Of a DNA stretch of 64,000 nt, positions 27,137 to 34,948 are shown piece by piece. The notes below the pieces were generated by a model. That model made no database searches and was not told where the DNA came from. It was given only the letters and a program-made list of their open reading frames with translations. Source of the DNA: Ferrithrix thermotolerans DSM 19514. GTDB lineage: Bacteria > Actinomycetota > Acidimicrobiia > Acidimicrobiales > Ilumatobacteraceae. The stretch lies in contig CAMASN010000009.1 of the NCBI GenBank assembly GCA_945861025.1, forward strand, positions 1-64,000. The letters run 5' to 3'. A program made the translations under genes and the position numbers. Numbering within the stretch: position 1 is the first letter of the stretch; every line of letters begins with the position of its first letter.

Positions 27137-27490
27137 ATGATTCAGTTGATAACCATGCTCAAGCGCAAGCCGGGCACCACGCACGAAGAGTTCTTACAGC
27201 ACTGGCACGATGTGCACGGCCCGTTGATCCGCCGGCTGTCATGCTCGAAATACGTGCGCCGCTACGAGCAGCACGCCTCGATTTGGCCACCCGCAGGCAG
27301 CAAGGCTCCAGAGCCCGCATACGACGGCGTCACGATTCAGTGGTTCGATAGCACCGAGTCGTTTTACGAACACCTCACCGAGCCCGACCAGGCCGAGATG
27401 TTTGCCGACATCAGCAACTTCCTCGATACCGATCAGCTGCATTGGACCATCTGCGAGGAACCCACGATTGTGATCGGCGACGGCGCATAG
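27137..27490 (+). CDS. EthD domain protein
   Basis: A 117-residue ferredoxin-like alpha/beta barrel (Dabb/EthD) protein: MIQLITMLKRKPGTTHEEFLQHW then HDVHGPLIRRL, the EthD signature. EthD proteins accompany P450 or lyase systems of ether and steroid degradation; the role is often unclear. AAGGA lies upstream of the ATG. It is directly followed by the GTG of the next gene (no gap) and preceded by the SDR pair, so it probably sits in one operon from 25724 to 28974. Confidence 0.82.
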   Translation: MIQLITMLKRKPGTTHEEFLQHWHDVHGPLIRRLSCSKYVRRYEQHASIWPPAGSKAPEPAYDGVTIQWFDSTESFYEHLTEPDQAEMFADISNFLDTDQLHWTICEEPTIVIGDGA

Positions 27491-28354
27491 GTGTCGCCTT
27501 CCACCACGGTCGGCGGCTCCGTCATCATCGCCGGAGCCGAACTGCTGCACACCGGCAACGTTGGCGTGCTGCGCAACATCGTGCTGCGCACCGACACGGG
27601 TGTGTTCAATTCGTGGGCGGCCAAGGGTCTCTTTGCTTGGAACCATCCGGCCCATCTCGGCACTATTGGTCTGCAGGCCAACGACATTGCTCTCGCTGAG
27701 CTCAACACGTTCGACGACGTGATCTTGTGCGGTCTCAGCAACGACGAACTCTCCCGCGATGAGCTCACCAACGCTGGCGTGCGGTGGCGCGATGTGGCCC
27801 CGTTCGATCTCGAGCGAGAGTCGCTTCCGGTTCGCACCGAACCCACTGCTCGACCACCCTTGTTCGGCGCAATCGCATCGGTGTGCGGCCCGCTGTACGC
27901 CGACGACTCAACCCCAACGAGTCCGGCTCGTGCAGCATCTGATCTCAGTGCGGCGCTGCCCTCGGGCGGTGTCGTGGCGGGCGATGCCTGCCGCAGCGGG
28001 TTCTGGCTCGGGCGCACCTTCCCCACCCAAGAACTCGCCAGCGTGATGTTGCCCACTCGAGCCACCCCAGGCTTCGCTGCGCTGCAAGCAGTCACCGCGC
28101 GCCGCTCGGGACGGTTCAGCGTTGCCGTTGTCGATCAACTCGATGCAGCCACAGAATCGGTTCTTACTCGAGCAACAGATCTCATCATCGAGGTCTGGAG
28201 CGAACACGGGCCGCACGTCACTACCGAGCAGCGAATCTCTCGATTGCTCGCTGCCCACGAATCGGGCGGCGCGCACGTCCTGGAACTTGGGGTGAGGTTG
28301 AGCGATATCTCACTGCTGGTTTCAGTTGCCGGAGCACCACGATGGCATCTATGA
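27491..28354 (+). CDS. Uncharacterised protein resembling the central domain of ThDP enzymes
   Basis: A 287-residue protein that I do not recognise as a whole. Residues about 10-100 resemble the middle domain of thiamine-diphosphate enzymes (acetolactate synthase type): GSVIIAGAELL, NSWAAKGLFAWNHPAHLGTIG and FDDVILCGLSNDEL mirror the GKG-x-HP-LG and ADLVLxxG patterns. The typical pyrimidine- and ThDP-binding domains are absent; the C-terminal half has ISRLLAAHESGGAHVLELG. It could be a regulatory or binding relative. GTG start abuts the EthD stop; the end overlaps the acetyltransferase by 13 nt. Confidence 0.7.
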   Translation: MSPSTTVGGSVIIAGAELLHTGNVGVLRNIVLRTDTGVFNSWAAKGLFAWNHPAHLGTIGLQANDIALAELNTFDDVILCGLSNDELSRDELTNAGVRWRDVAPFDLERESLPVRTEPTARPPLFGAIASVCGPLYADDSTPTSPARAASDLSAALPSGGVVAGDACRSGFWLGRTFPTQELASVMLPTRATPGFAALQAVTARRSGRFSVAVVDQLDAATESVLTRATDLIIEVWSEHGPHVTTEQRISRLLAAHESGGAHVLELGVRLSDISLLVSVAGAPRWHL

Positions 28355-28974
28355 ACGCGAACAAACCAGGAATTCTGAGCGGCGAGCACATGCAACTCGA
28401 GCCACTCTCGCTCGATCATGTGATGCAGTTGATCGTGGCCGCCAACGAAGATCGCAGCACCTACAACTGGACTTCGGTGCCTGAGTCAGTCGCCTCGATG
28501 CGCGCGTACGTGAACGGTCTGCTCGACGATGCCGAAGCCGGACGCGTGATCCCATTTGTGCAACGACGGCTCAGCGACCAACGCCTTGTTGGTTGCACGC
28601 GGTTCTTTGAGATCCGTCGCTGGAGCGGCGGGCCATACCCCGACGAAGTTGAGGTTGGGGGCACATGGCTTGCCGCCTCGGCGCAGCGCACCGCTATCAA
28701 CACCGAGGCCAAGCTGCTGATGTTCAGCTACGCCTTTGAGACATGGAATGTCGCACGGGTGGCGCTCTTCACCGATGCGCGAAACACAAAGAGCCGCGAT
28801 GCAATCGTTCGAGCGGGAGCCACGTTCGAAGGAGTTCTGCGCAGTCATCGCGGCTCGTATGTGCCCGGCGAATTCGGAAGCCCGCGTGACTCCGCCGCTC
28901 ACTCGATCATCGCGAGCGAATGGCCCGAGGTGAAGGCCAGCCTTCAGGCTCGGCTCAGGACCACGCCTGCGTGA
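28342..28974 (+). CDS. GNAT N-acetyltransferase, RimJ/RimL type
   Basis: A 210-residue GNAT protein with ending and motifs of the RimJ/RimL branch: MQLEPLSLDHVMQLI, VGGTWLAASAQRTAINTEAKLLMFSYAFETW, ARVALFTDARNTKSRDAIVRAGATFEGVLRSHR. It would transfer acetyl from acetyl-CoA to an amine or protein N-terminus. It overlaps the preceding gene by 13 nt and the convergent isochorismatase-like gene by 20 nt. An alternative start is the Met three codons later. No specific link to steroid breakdown is visible. Confidence 0.85.
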   Translation: MASMNANKPGILSGEHMQLEPLSLDHVMQLIVAANEDRSTYNWTSVPESVASMRAYVNGLLDDAEAGRVIPFVQRRLSDQRLVGCTRFFEIRRWSGGPYPDEVEVGGTWLAASAQRTAINTEAKLLMFSYAFETWNVARVALFTDARNTKSRDAIVRAGATFEGVLRSHRGSYVPGEFGSPRDSAAHSIIASEWPEVKASLQARLRTTPA

Positions 28975-29584
28975 GCTGTTCTGAGGTGGCGATTGTGGCC
29001 ACCATCGACAACGTGTTCTTCAACAGCATCTCGCCGTACTCAGTAGGCATGCCCACCACACAGTCGCGGGCCACAACCACGCGATAACCAAGGTTCACGG
29101 CCTCGATCACGGTGCCCGGAATACCGAGGTTCAACGAAACCCCCGCAACGATCACCGTCGTCACGTTGTGAGCACGCAAGATTGCGTTGAGACCAGTTCC
29201 GGTAAACGGCGAGAACCCGTGGTGCCGGTTTGAATACAGGTCACTGGACGCAGCTTCAAGCAGCGGCAACACCTCAGTGGCCTCAGAGCCATGCAGCAGA
29301 TGATCGGAGTGTCCGGCCAACATCTCTATGAGCGGGGCGTTCATCGGAGTGCCGGCTCGGTCGGCGAGCAAGCTGAACGTGCAATGCACCACCGGTACAT
29401 TGCGTGCTCGGGCGCCCCTGAGCAATGAGGTCGTCGCAGGTACGACTGCGGCATCGCCGACCGCTCTGCTGATGACCGGCATCGTTGCTAGGTCGCCACA
29501 TACCCCGCGCTGCATCTCCATCGTGATGACCGCAGTGTGCTTGGGTGAAACAAGGTCGGCAAGGTCAACAACGGCAAGGCCCAT
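28955..29584 (-). CDS. Isochorismatase-like hydrolase homolog lacking the catalytic Cys
   Basis: A 209-residue isochorismatase/cysteine hydrolase fold. The first strand is HTAVITMEMQRGVCGDLA, where the usual Asp of IDMQ is Glu, and the motif normally GVATDVCV reads VIVAGVSLNLGIPGTVIEAV, so the nucleophilic Cys is replaced by Gly. The C-terminal GYRVVVARDCVVG is normal. It may have lost amidase activity or use a different mechanism, as some family members do. The gene lies opposite the unknown operon at 29723 with palindrome S3 in between, so it may share that control. Confidence 0.83.
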   Translation of the reverse strand: MGLAVVDLADLVSPKHTAVITMEMQRGVCGDLATMPVISRAVGDAAVVPATTSLLRGARARNVPVVHCTFSLLADRAGTPMNAPLIEMLAGHSDHLLHGSEATEVLPLLEAASSDLYSNRHHGFSPFTGTGLNAILRAHNVTTVIVAGVSLNLGIPGTVIEAVNLGYRVVVARDCVVGMPTEYGEMLLKNTLSMVATIATSEQLTQAWS

Positions 29585-29647
29585 GGCGCAACCTTAGACC
29601 CGCTCTTGGAGTGGCTGTAAAAATCGTGCCGCAATCACCCTCCCACA

Positions 29648-29664
29648 TCTGACGAACCATCAGA
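29648..29664. promoter_or_regulatory. Operator palindrome S3
   Basis: TCTGAC-GAACC-ATCAGA: one arm differs from consensus by a single base (A for G); the right flank continues AAC as in S1, S5 and S6. It lies 63 nt before the isochorismatase-like start and 58 nt before the GTG of the gene at 29723. Weakest of the seven sites. Confidence 0.62.
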
Positions 29665-29722
29665 AACTCGCTACTGTGAGACTCCTTGCCCTGCAAACAG
29701 GGCCGGCGACAAGGGGATTTCC

Positions 29723-30520
29723 GTGGCACGCGACTACCACATCAAGCTCGGCACGATGCTGTTCACCATGGTCGAGCCGCAACAGGGACATGAGGTCGAG
29801 TACAACCGCTGGTACGAACGCGATCACTTTTACGGTGGTGTGCTTACTGGCGCATGGAGCTTTGCTGGTGATCGTTTCGTGGCTACCAAGGCAATGAAAA
29901 ACCTGCGCTATCCCGCCGAGTCGCCCATGACCCCCGACCCAACGGTTGGCTCATACCTCGCCATCTACTGGGTGCTCGCTGGCAAGCACGACGAATGGAA
30001 CCGCTGGAGCGTCGACACCGTCAAGATGTTGCACACCACGGGCCGCATGTTCGCCGAGCGCACCCACATTCACACCTTGCTCTACAACAACGAGTGGACG
30101 ATCCAGAAAGAGAACTGGGGCACGCCAGCCGAACTCGCGCTCGACCGCAACTACGCCGGTCTCGTCGTGAACGTGGGCGAACTCGCCGAAGGCGCAACGC
30201 ACGCCGACATCGAGACATGGACCCGTGACACATGGGCACCATCGGCGATGGGTTCATCGTGGGGTCCCGACCTCATCATCAACAGCACTCCGTTGCCGCT
30301 GCTCGACGATGCACCACCCGATGTGCCGCGCACTCCCAACGCCGACCGCCGCTTTTTGCAACTGCACTTCTTAGACCACACCCCCGATCACGGTTGGGCC
30401 GACGGCTACGCCAACTACGGCGAGCAGCTCAACGCCAGCGGCTTGGGCACGCACCTGTGGACTGCACCGTTCATTCAGACCATTGTCGGCACCGACACCT
30501 ACACCGATCAACTCTGGTAA
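29723..30520 (+). CDS. Uncharacterised EthD/Dabb-like two-domain protein
   Basis: A 265-residue protein. The N-terminal part (KLGTMLFTMVEPQQGHEVEYN and RWYERDHFYGGVLTG) looks like an EthD-type dimeric alpha/beta-barrel strand-helix unit; a second barrel-like stretch is FLQLHFLDHTPDHGWADGY near the C-terminus. There are many Trp, Tyr and His residues (YNNEWTIQKENWGTP). I do not know a characterised member. The GTG start has AAGGGG upstream in a leader almost identical to that before 2094. First gene of the S3-controlled operon with an epimerase-like protein and an LLM enzyme; a steroid-modifying accessory role is inferred. Confidence 0.75.
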   Translation: MARDYHIKLGTMLFTMVEPQQGHEVEYNRWYERDHFYGGVLTGAWSFAGDRFVATKAMKNLRYPAESPMTPDPTVGSYLAIYWVLAGKHDEWNRWSVDTVKMLHTTGRMFAERTHIHTLLYNNEWTIQKENWGTPAELALDRNYAGLVVNVGELAEGATHADIETWTRDTWAPSAMGSSWGPDLIINSTPLPLLDDAPPDVPRTPNADRRFLQLHFLDHTPDHGWADGYANYGEQLNASGLGTHLWTAPFIQTIVGTDTYTDQLW

Positions 30521-30531
30521 GGCGCATCGTC

Positions 30532-31446
30532 ATGGAGCAGATCACGAACAAACGCGTCCTGGTCACCGGAGTCACCGGTTGGGTCGCTGGCCCAGTGGCC
30601 ACCGCACTCGCCGCCAATGGCAACACCGTGTTCGGCGCAGCACGCTTTCGCGATGCAACCCAGCGCGAGCCACTCGAAGCTCAGGGCGTGAACACCATCA
30701 GCATCGATCTGCAAAAGGCTCGCTTCGACGAAGTGCCTAACGACATTGATGTCATCCTCAACTTTGCGGTGGCCAAGGTCAACGATTTCGACGTCGCCTT
30801 CGCCGCGAACGCCGAGGGCCCCGCAGCGCTGATGGAGTTGTGCCGCCCCGAGATGTTCCTGCATTGCTCGTCTACCGCGGTGTACGCACCCGACGATCAC
30901 AATCCGCGCCTCGAGACCGACGCACTTGGCGACAGCCACCGTCCGATGCCCGGCATGCCCACCTACAGCATCTCCAAGATCGCTGCCGAGGTCTTGGTGA
31001 AATACACCGCCAAGCGATTGGGTATTCCTGCCGTCATCGCCCGCCTCAACGTGCCCTACGGCGACGCCTACGGCTGGATGACCTTTCATCTGATGATGAT
31101 GGAGCGCGGCATCCCTGTGCCCGTGCATGTGAACCAGCCAACGAGTTACACGCCTATTCATAGCGACGACATCGTGCGCTCGATTCCATACCTGCTGTCG
31201 CTCGCGTCGGTTCCCACCACCATCGTGAACTGGGGCGGCGAAGAAGTAGCGGGCATCGAAGATTGGTGCAACGAGTTGGGTCGCCTCACCGGCATCACAC
31301 CTCAGTTCGCTCCCACCGAGTCGACCATTGCGGCCATCATCCCCGACCTCACCAAGCTGCACTCCACCGGATTCCGCAGCCAGGTCGGTTGGCGCGAAGG
31401 CATGCTGCGTCAGCTCACGGTGTCGCGCCCCGATCTGCTGAAGTAG
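30532..31446 (+). CDS. NAD-dependent epimerase/dehydratase (extended SDR)
   Basis: A 304-residue extended SDR. VLVTGVTGWVAGPVATALA (TGxxGxxG) binds NAD(P); CSSTAVYAP, then YSISKIAAE gives the YxxxK active site near residue 147; NVPYGDAYGW and YTPIHSDDIV are typical substrate-domain motifs. Family members act on nucleotide sugars but also on steroids (3-beta-HSD type) and other carbonyls. Being between two genes of unknown function in an operator-controlled operon, a hydroxysteroid-type substrate is possible but unproven. Confidence 0.85.
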   Translation: MEQITNKRVLVTGVTGWVAGPVATALAANGNTVFGAARFRDATQREPLEAQGVNTISIDLQKARFDEVPNDIDVILNFAVAKVNDFDVAFAANAEGPAALMELCRPEMFLHCSSTAVYAPDDHNPRLETDALGDSHRPMPGMPTYSISKIAAEVLVKYTAKRLGIPAVIARLNVPYGDAYGWMTFHLMMMERGIPVPVHVNQPTSYTPIHSDDIVRSIPYLLSLASVPTTIVNWGGEEVAGIEDWCNELGRLTGITPQFAPTESTIAAIIPDLTKLHSTGFRSQVGWREGMLRQLTVSRPDLLK

Positions 31447-31454
31447 ACAACCAC

Positions 31455-32300
31455 GTGCGAATCGGCCTGACGGTCTTTCTGACCGACCGAACGATCGATC
31501 CTGTCACCCTTGCCCGAGAGGCTGAGGCCCGCGGGTTCGCGTCGCTCTACTTTCCTGAGCACACCCATATTCCGCTCAGCCGCAAGACCGCTCCACCCAC
31601 GGGCGACGACGAACTCAACGACGAGTACAAGCGCACGCTCGATCCGCTCATCGCTATTGGCGCGGCGGCGGCAGTAACCAAGACATTGGTCTTGGGCACC
31701 GGCGTGTCGCTCGTGGCGCAACACGATCCCATCGTGATGGCCAAGCAACTCGCCACTCTCGATTTCATTTCCGGCGGACGCATCACCCTCGGCGTGGGCT
31801 TTGGCTGGAACCGCGACGAGATGGCCAACCACGGCGTCTCATACGAGACTCGCCGCGAGCAGGCCCGCGAACACGTGTTGGCGATGATCGAACTGTGGTC
31901 GCACGAAGAGGCTTCGTTTAATGGTCACTTCGTGCAATTCGGTTCGTCGTGGAGTTGGCCCAAGCCAGTACAGCAACCACGTTTGCGAACGCTCATCGGT
32001 GGCGGCGCCGGGCCGAAGTTGTTCAGCCATGTAGCCGAATACGCCGATGGTTGGTTCCCCATCGGTGGCGCCGGCGTGCGCGACGCGTTGCCTGTGTTGA
32101 ACGCGGCGTGGGCACTCGCTGGTCGCAGCGGCGAACCCGAAGTGGTTCCGTTCGGCGTCATCGCCAACGCATCGAAACTGCAGTACTACCGCGACATTGG
32201 TTGCTCAGAGGTTGTGCTGCGCGTGCAGGCCGCCGACCGCGACACCACACTGCGCCAGCTCGACACGCTGTGCGCCGAATCAGGAGTCATGCCAGCGTGA
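31455..32300 (+). CDS. LLM-class oxidoreductase, F420-type
   Basis: A 281-residue LLM enzyme: MRIGLTVFLTDRTID, SLYFPEHTHIPLSRKT, LVLGTGVSLVAQHDPIVMAKQLATLD and SGGRITLGVGFGWNRDEMANHG are classic for the F420-dependent class. AYADGWFPIG-like stretch (EYADGWFPIGG) lies near residue 200. GTG start 8 nt after the epimerase; the stop overlaps the ABC-F gene (GTGA). It is the third gene of the S3 operon. The enzyme likely oxidises or reduces an alcohol/enone using F420 or FMN. Confidence 0.87.
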   Translation: MRIGLTVFLTDRTIDPVTLAREAEARGFASLYFPEHTHIPLSRKTAPPTGDDELNDEYKRTLDPLIAIGAAAAVTKTLVLGTGVSLVAQHDPIVMAKQLATLDFISGGRITLGVGFGWNRDEMANHGVSYETRREQAREHVLAMIELWSHEEASFNGHFVQFGSSWSWPKPVQQPRLRTLIGGGAGPKLFSHVAEYADGWFPIGGAGVRDALPVLNAAWALAGRSGEPEVVPFGVIANASKLQYYRDIGCSEVVLRVQAADRDTTLRQLDTLCAESGVMPA

Positions 32301-33937
32301 GCAGCATTGTCGTATCAGGTCTCGAATACGCGCCCCCGGGCGCCGATGTGTTGTTCTTCGATGTCGGCTTCGGGGTATCGCCCGGCGAGCACGCTGCCAT
32401 CGTTGGCCCCAACGGCGTCGGCAAGAGCACCATCTTGCGCATCCTCACCGGCCAAATTGAGGCAGCCGACGGCGACTTCACCGTGGGCGGCACTTTCTTG
32501 CAGATGACCCAAGACGTGGGCATGTCGCTACCTAACGACTCGTTGCGCGACATGCTCATCGAGGTGGCACCCAACGCGTTGCGCACCGCTGGTCGGGCAT
32601 TGGCCGCCGCCGAACGTGCGCTGGCCGACGGTTCCGACGACGGCATGGGCTACGCCCAGGCATTATCCGACTGGGGCGATCTTGGCGGTTACGAACTCGA
32701 GAATCAGTGGGCAGCAGCTGCACAGCGCAGCGTGAAGACACCAGTGGTCGACTTCGCTACCCGACTCGTTGGTCAACTCTCGGGTGGCGAGCGTAAGCGA
32801 CTGGTGCTCGACCTGCTGCTCAACTCTGGTGCCGATGTGTTGTTCCTCGATGAGCCCGACAACTATCTCGACATCCCCACTCGCTCGTGGCTCGAAGATC
32901 AGATCCGCGAGTGCAAGAGCACCATCTTGATGGTGAGCCACGACCGCACCTTGCTCGAGCGTGTCGCCACAAAAATCGTCGCGGTCGAAGGCTCCGGATG
33001 TTGGGTGCACGGTGGTTCGTACGCCACGTTCCCCGAAGCTCGTCAAAAGCGCCAAGAGTTGCTCGGCGACGACCTGAAGCGATGGAACGACGAAGAGCGT
33101 CGCCTGTTTCAGCACATGAAGATGATGAAGACACGTGCGGCGCAGAACTTCAAGAACGCAACCAAGGCCAACGCTGCTGAGTCGCGCTGGGAGAAGTTCG
33201 TCAAGGCTGGGCCTCCCCCGCCGCCGGTGCCCGATCAACAGATCTATGTGCGGTTCCGCGGCGGCGACTCTGCACGACGCGTTGTGAAGTTCGAAGACGT
33301 GATGGTCAACGATCTGTTCTTGCCGTTCTCCGATGAGATTCACTTCGGCGAACGCTTGGCGCTCATTGGCCCCAACGGCACCGGCAAGACGCATCTGCTC
33401 AATGCGCTCAACGGCAACCACAGTGATCTTTCGGGAACCATCACCTTTGGGCCGCGCACCTCGGTCGGCATGTTCAACCAGGTCAACGATCGGCCCGAGT
33501 TTCGAGGTCGCACCTGCATCGACATCGTTCGCGATCGCTTGGTAGACGAACAGAAGTCGATGGGCGCGCTCGCCCGCTATGGCCTTGTGAACAACGCTCG
33601 CCAAGAGTTCCAGACGCTGTCGGGTGGACAAAAGGCGCGACTCGAAATCCTCGGTCTCGAGTTGGCCGGCCACAACGTATTGCTGCTCGACGAACCAACC
33701 GACAACCTCGACATCGAGTCATCCGAAGCGCTTGAGCGCGCGCTCGAGGGCTTCGAAGGCACGGTCATTGCGGTGAGCCACGACCGCACGTTCTTGGCAG
33801 GGTTCGATCGGTTCATCATGATCACCGACGACGGCGAGGTCTACGAGTTGCCCGACTTCGAGATCGCGCTCAGTGGCCTCTCGGCACCAAGCACCCTGTC
33901 AACGCTGCGCTTGGCCAAACCGCTCACCACTGCGTAG
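32297..33937 (+). CDS. ABC-F type dual ATPase
   Basis: A 546-residue soluble protein with two ABC domains and no membrane segment. Domain 1: Walker A GPNGVGKST (about residue 37), signature LSGGERKR, Walker B VLFLDEPDNYLD. A charged linker (EARQKRQELLGDDLKRW) joins domain 2: GPNGTGKTH, LSGGQKAR, VLLLDEPTDNLD. This is the ABC-F pattern of ribosome-associated factors (EttA, resistance proteins), which relieve stalled or drug-bound ribosomes. It overlaps the LLM gene by 4 nt, so it is translated with the S3 operon, though it probably has a housekeeping or tolerance role rather than a catabolic one. Confidence 0.9.
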   Translation: MSSIVVSGLEYAPPGADVLFFDVGFGVSPGEHAAIVGPNGVGKSTILRILTGQIEAADGDFTVGGTFLQMTQDVGMSLPNDSLRDMLIEVAPNALRTAGRALAAAERALADGSDDGMGYAQALSDWGDLGGYELENQWAAAAQRSVKTPVVDFATRLVGQLSGGERKRLVLDLLLNSGADVLFLDEPDNYLDIPTRSWLEDQIRECKSTILMVSHDRTLLERVATKIVAVEGSGCWVHGGSYATFPEARQKRQELLGDDLKRWNDEERRLFQHMKMMKTRAAQNFKNATKANAAESRWEKFVKAGPPPPPVPDQQIYVRFRGGDSARRVVKFEDVMVNDLFLPFSDEIHFGERLALIGPNGTGKTHLLNALNGNHSDLSGTITFGPRTSVGMFNQVNDRPEFRGRTCIDIVRDRLVDEQKSMGALARYGLVNNARQEFQTLSGGQKARLEILGLELAGHNVLLLDEPTDNLDIESSEALERALEGFEGTVIAVSHDRTFLAGFDRFIMITDDGEVYELPDFEIALSGLSAPSTLSTLRLAKPLTTA

Positions 33938-33959
33938 GCACGGCCGGTCCCGCTGGGCT

Positions 33960-34943
33960 CTAGCGCGGGCCAAGCACTGCGTCGCTCACGCGGCGACGGT
34001 GGTAGCTGGCGCTGCCCCACGCAGGCATCAACGCCCAGGCCTTCTTCATGAACAACTGCAGATCGCATTCCCACGTGTAACCAATGGCACCGTGCACCTG
34101 CAGCGCACTGCGCGCAGCCTTCTGCGCCGCGTCGGAGGCAAGCGACTTCGCCATGCTCACATCGCGGGCACGGGTGTCGGAGTCAGTGGCATGTGACCAC
34201 GCCGCGCGATACACCGCGGGGCGAGCAAACTCGACCTTGAGCAATGCGTCGGCCATGAGATGCTTCACTGCCTGGAACGAGCCAATCGGCTGACCGAACT
34301 GGCGACGATCGCGGGCGTAGTCGCCTGCGATGGCGAGCATACGCGACGACAGTCCAAGCAAGTAAGCGGCTGCGGCCAACGAGCCCGCATCGGTGGCGGT
34401 CTCACGATCGCTGCCTACGAAAGCACCCGCCGTCTCGGTGCCTGCAAAGGTGACCAACTGTCGGCCATGATCGATGCCTTCAACCTCGGTGAGCTGCAAC
34501 TGCGATGTCTCAATCGCGCGGATTGAGTCGTGATCGCTGAGCAGCACGACACCGGCAACCGCCGTGTGCGGCACATAGCGCTCGCCCATCAGCGCAGCCG
34601 TTACGGCAACCGAACCGTCGGCAACGCCAGCAGCCCATGGCGTACCCGCAAGAGCGAGCGCGCCAACGGTCATGGTTTCAAACACGGGTCCGGGCACGGC
34701 CGCCCGACCAAGTTCTTCGATGAGCAAGATCGTGTCGACGAAGCTGCCGCCCATGCCGCCATCGGCTTCGGGAAGCATCATCGACAGCACACCCATCTCG
34801 GCCAAACGTGACCACAGCGCTGCGTCGTGACCAGCACCGGTCTCCCACACATGGCGCAGATGCGCAGCAGTGAATTCACGCTCAAGCATCTCGCGCAGGC
34901 CTGCTGCGAACTGCTGTTGATCTGAGGTGAAGCTGAATTTCAT
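33960..34943 (-). CDS. Small acyl-CoA dehydrogenase (FadE32/FadE33-like)
   Basis: A 327-residue acyl-CoA dehydrogenase homolog, close in length to mycobacterial FadE32/FadE33 as I remember them (about 320). N-terminal MKFSFTSDQQQFAAGLREML, C-terminal RRQFGQPIGSFQAVKHLMADALL and ARSALQVHGAIGYTWECDLQLFMKKAW. No Glu stands at the catalytic site (AGSLAAAAYLLGLSSRMLAIAGDYA), so it is likely the partner subunit of the FadE31-like protein 5 nt upstream. FadE31-33 act on late ring-D intermediates of HIP degradation; the substrate assignment here is by analogy. Confidence 0.85.
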   Translation of the reverse strand: MKFSFTSDQQQFAAGLREMLEREFTAAHLRHVWETGAGHDAALWSRLAEMGVLSMMLPEADGGMGGSFVDTILLIEELGRAAVPGPVFETMTVGALALAGTPWAAGVADGSVAVTAALMGERYVPHTAVAGVVLLSDHDSIRAIETSQLQLTEVEGIDHGRQLVTFAGTETAGAFVGSDRETATDAGSLAAAAYLLGLSSRMLAIAGDYARDRRQFGQPIGSFQAVKHLMADALLKVEFARPAVYRAAWSHATDSDTRARDVSMAKSLASDAAQKAARSALQVHGAIGYTWECDLQLFMKKAWALMPAWGSASYHRRRVSDAVLGPR

Positions 34944-34948
34944 AGCGG

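Noticed and set aside
32297-33937. Membrane ABC transporter
   Set aside because: Two ATPase domains in one chain and no membrane segment or permease nearby indicate ABC-F.
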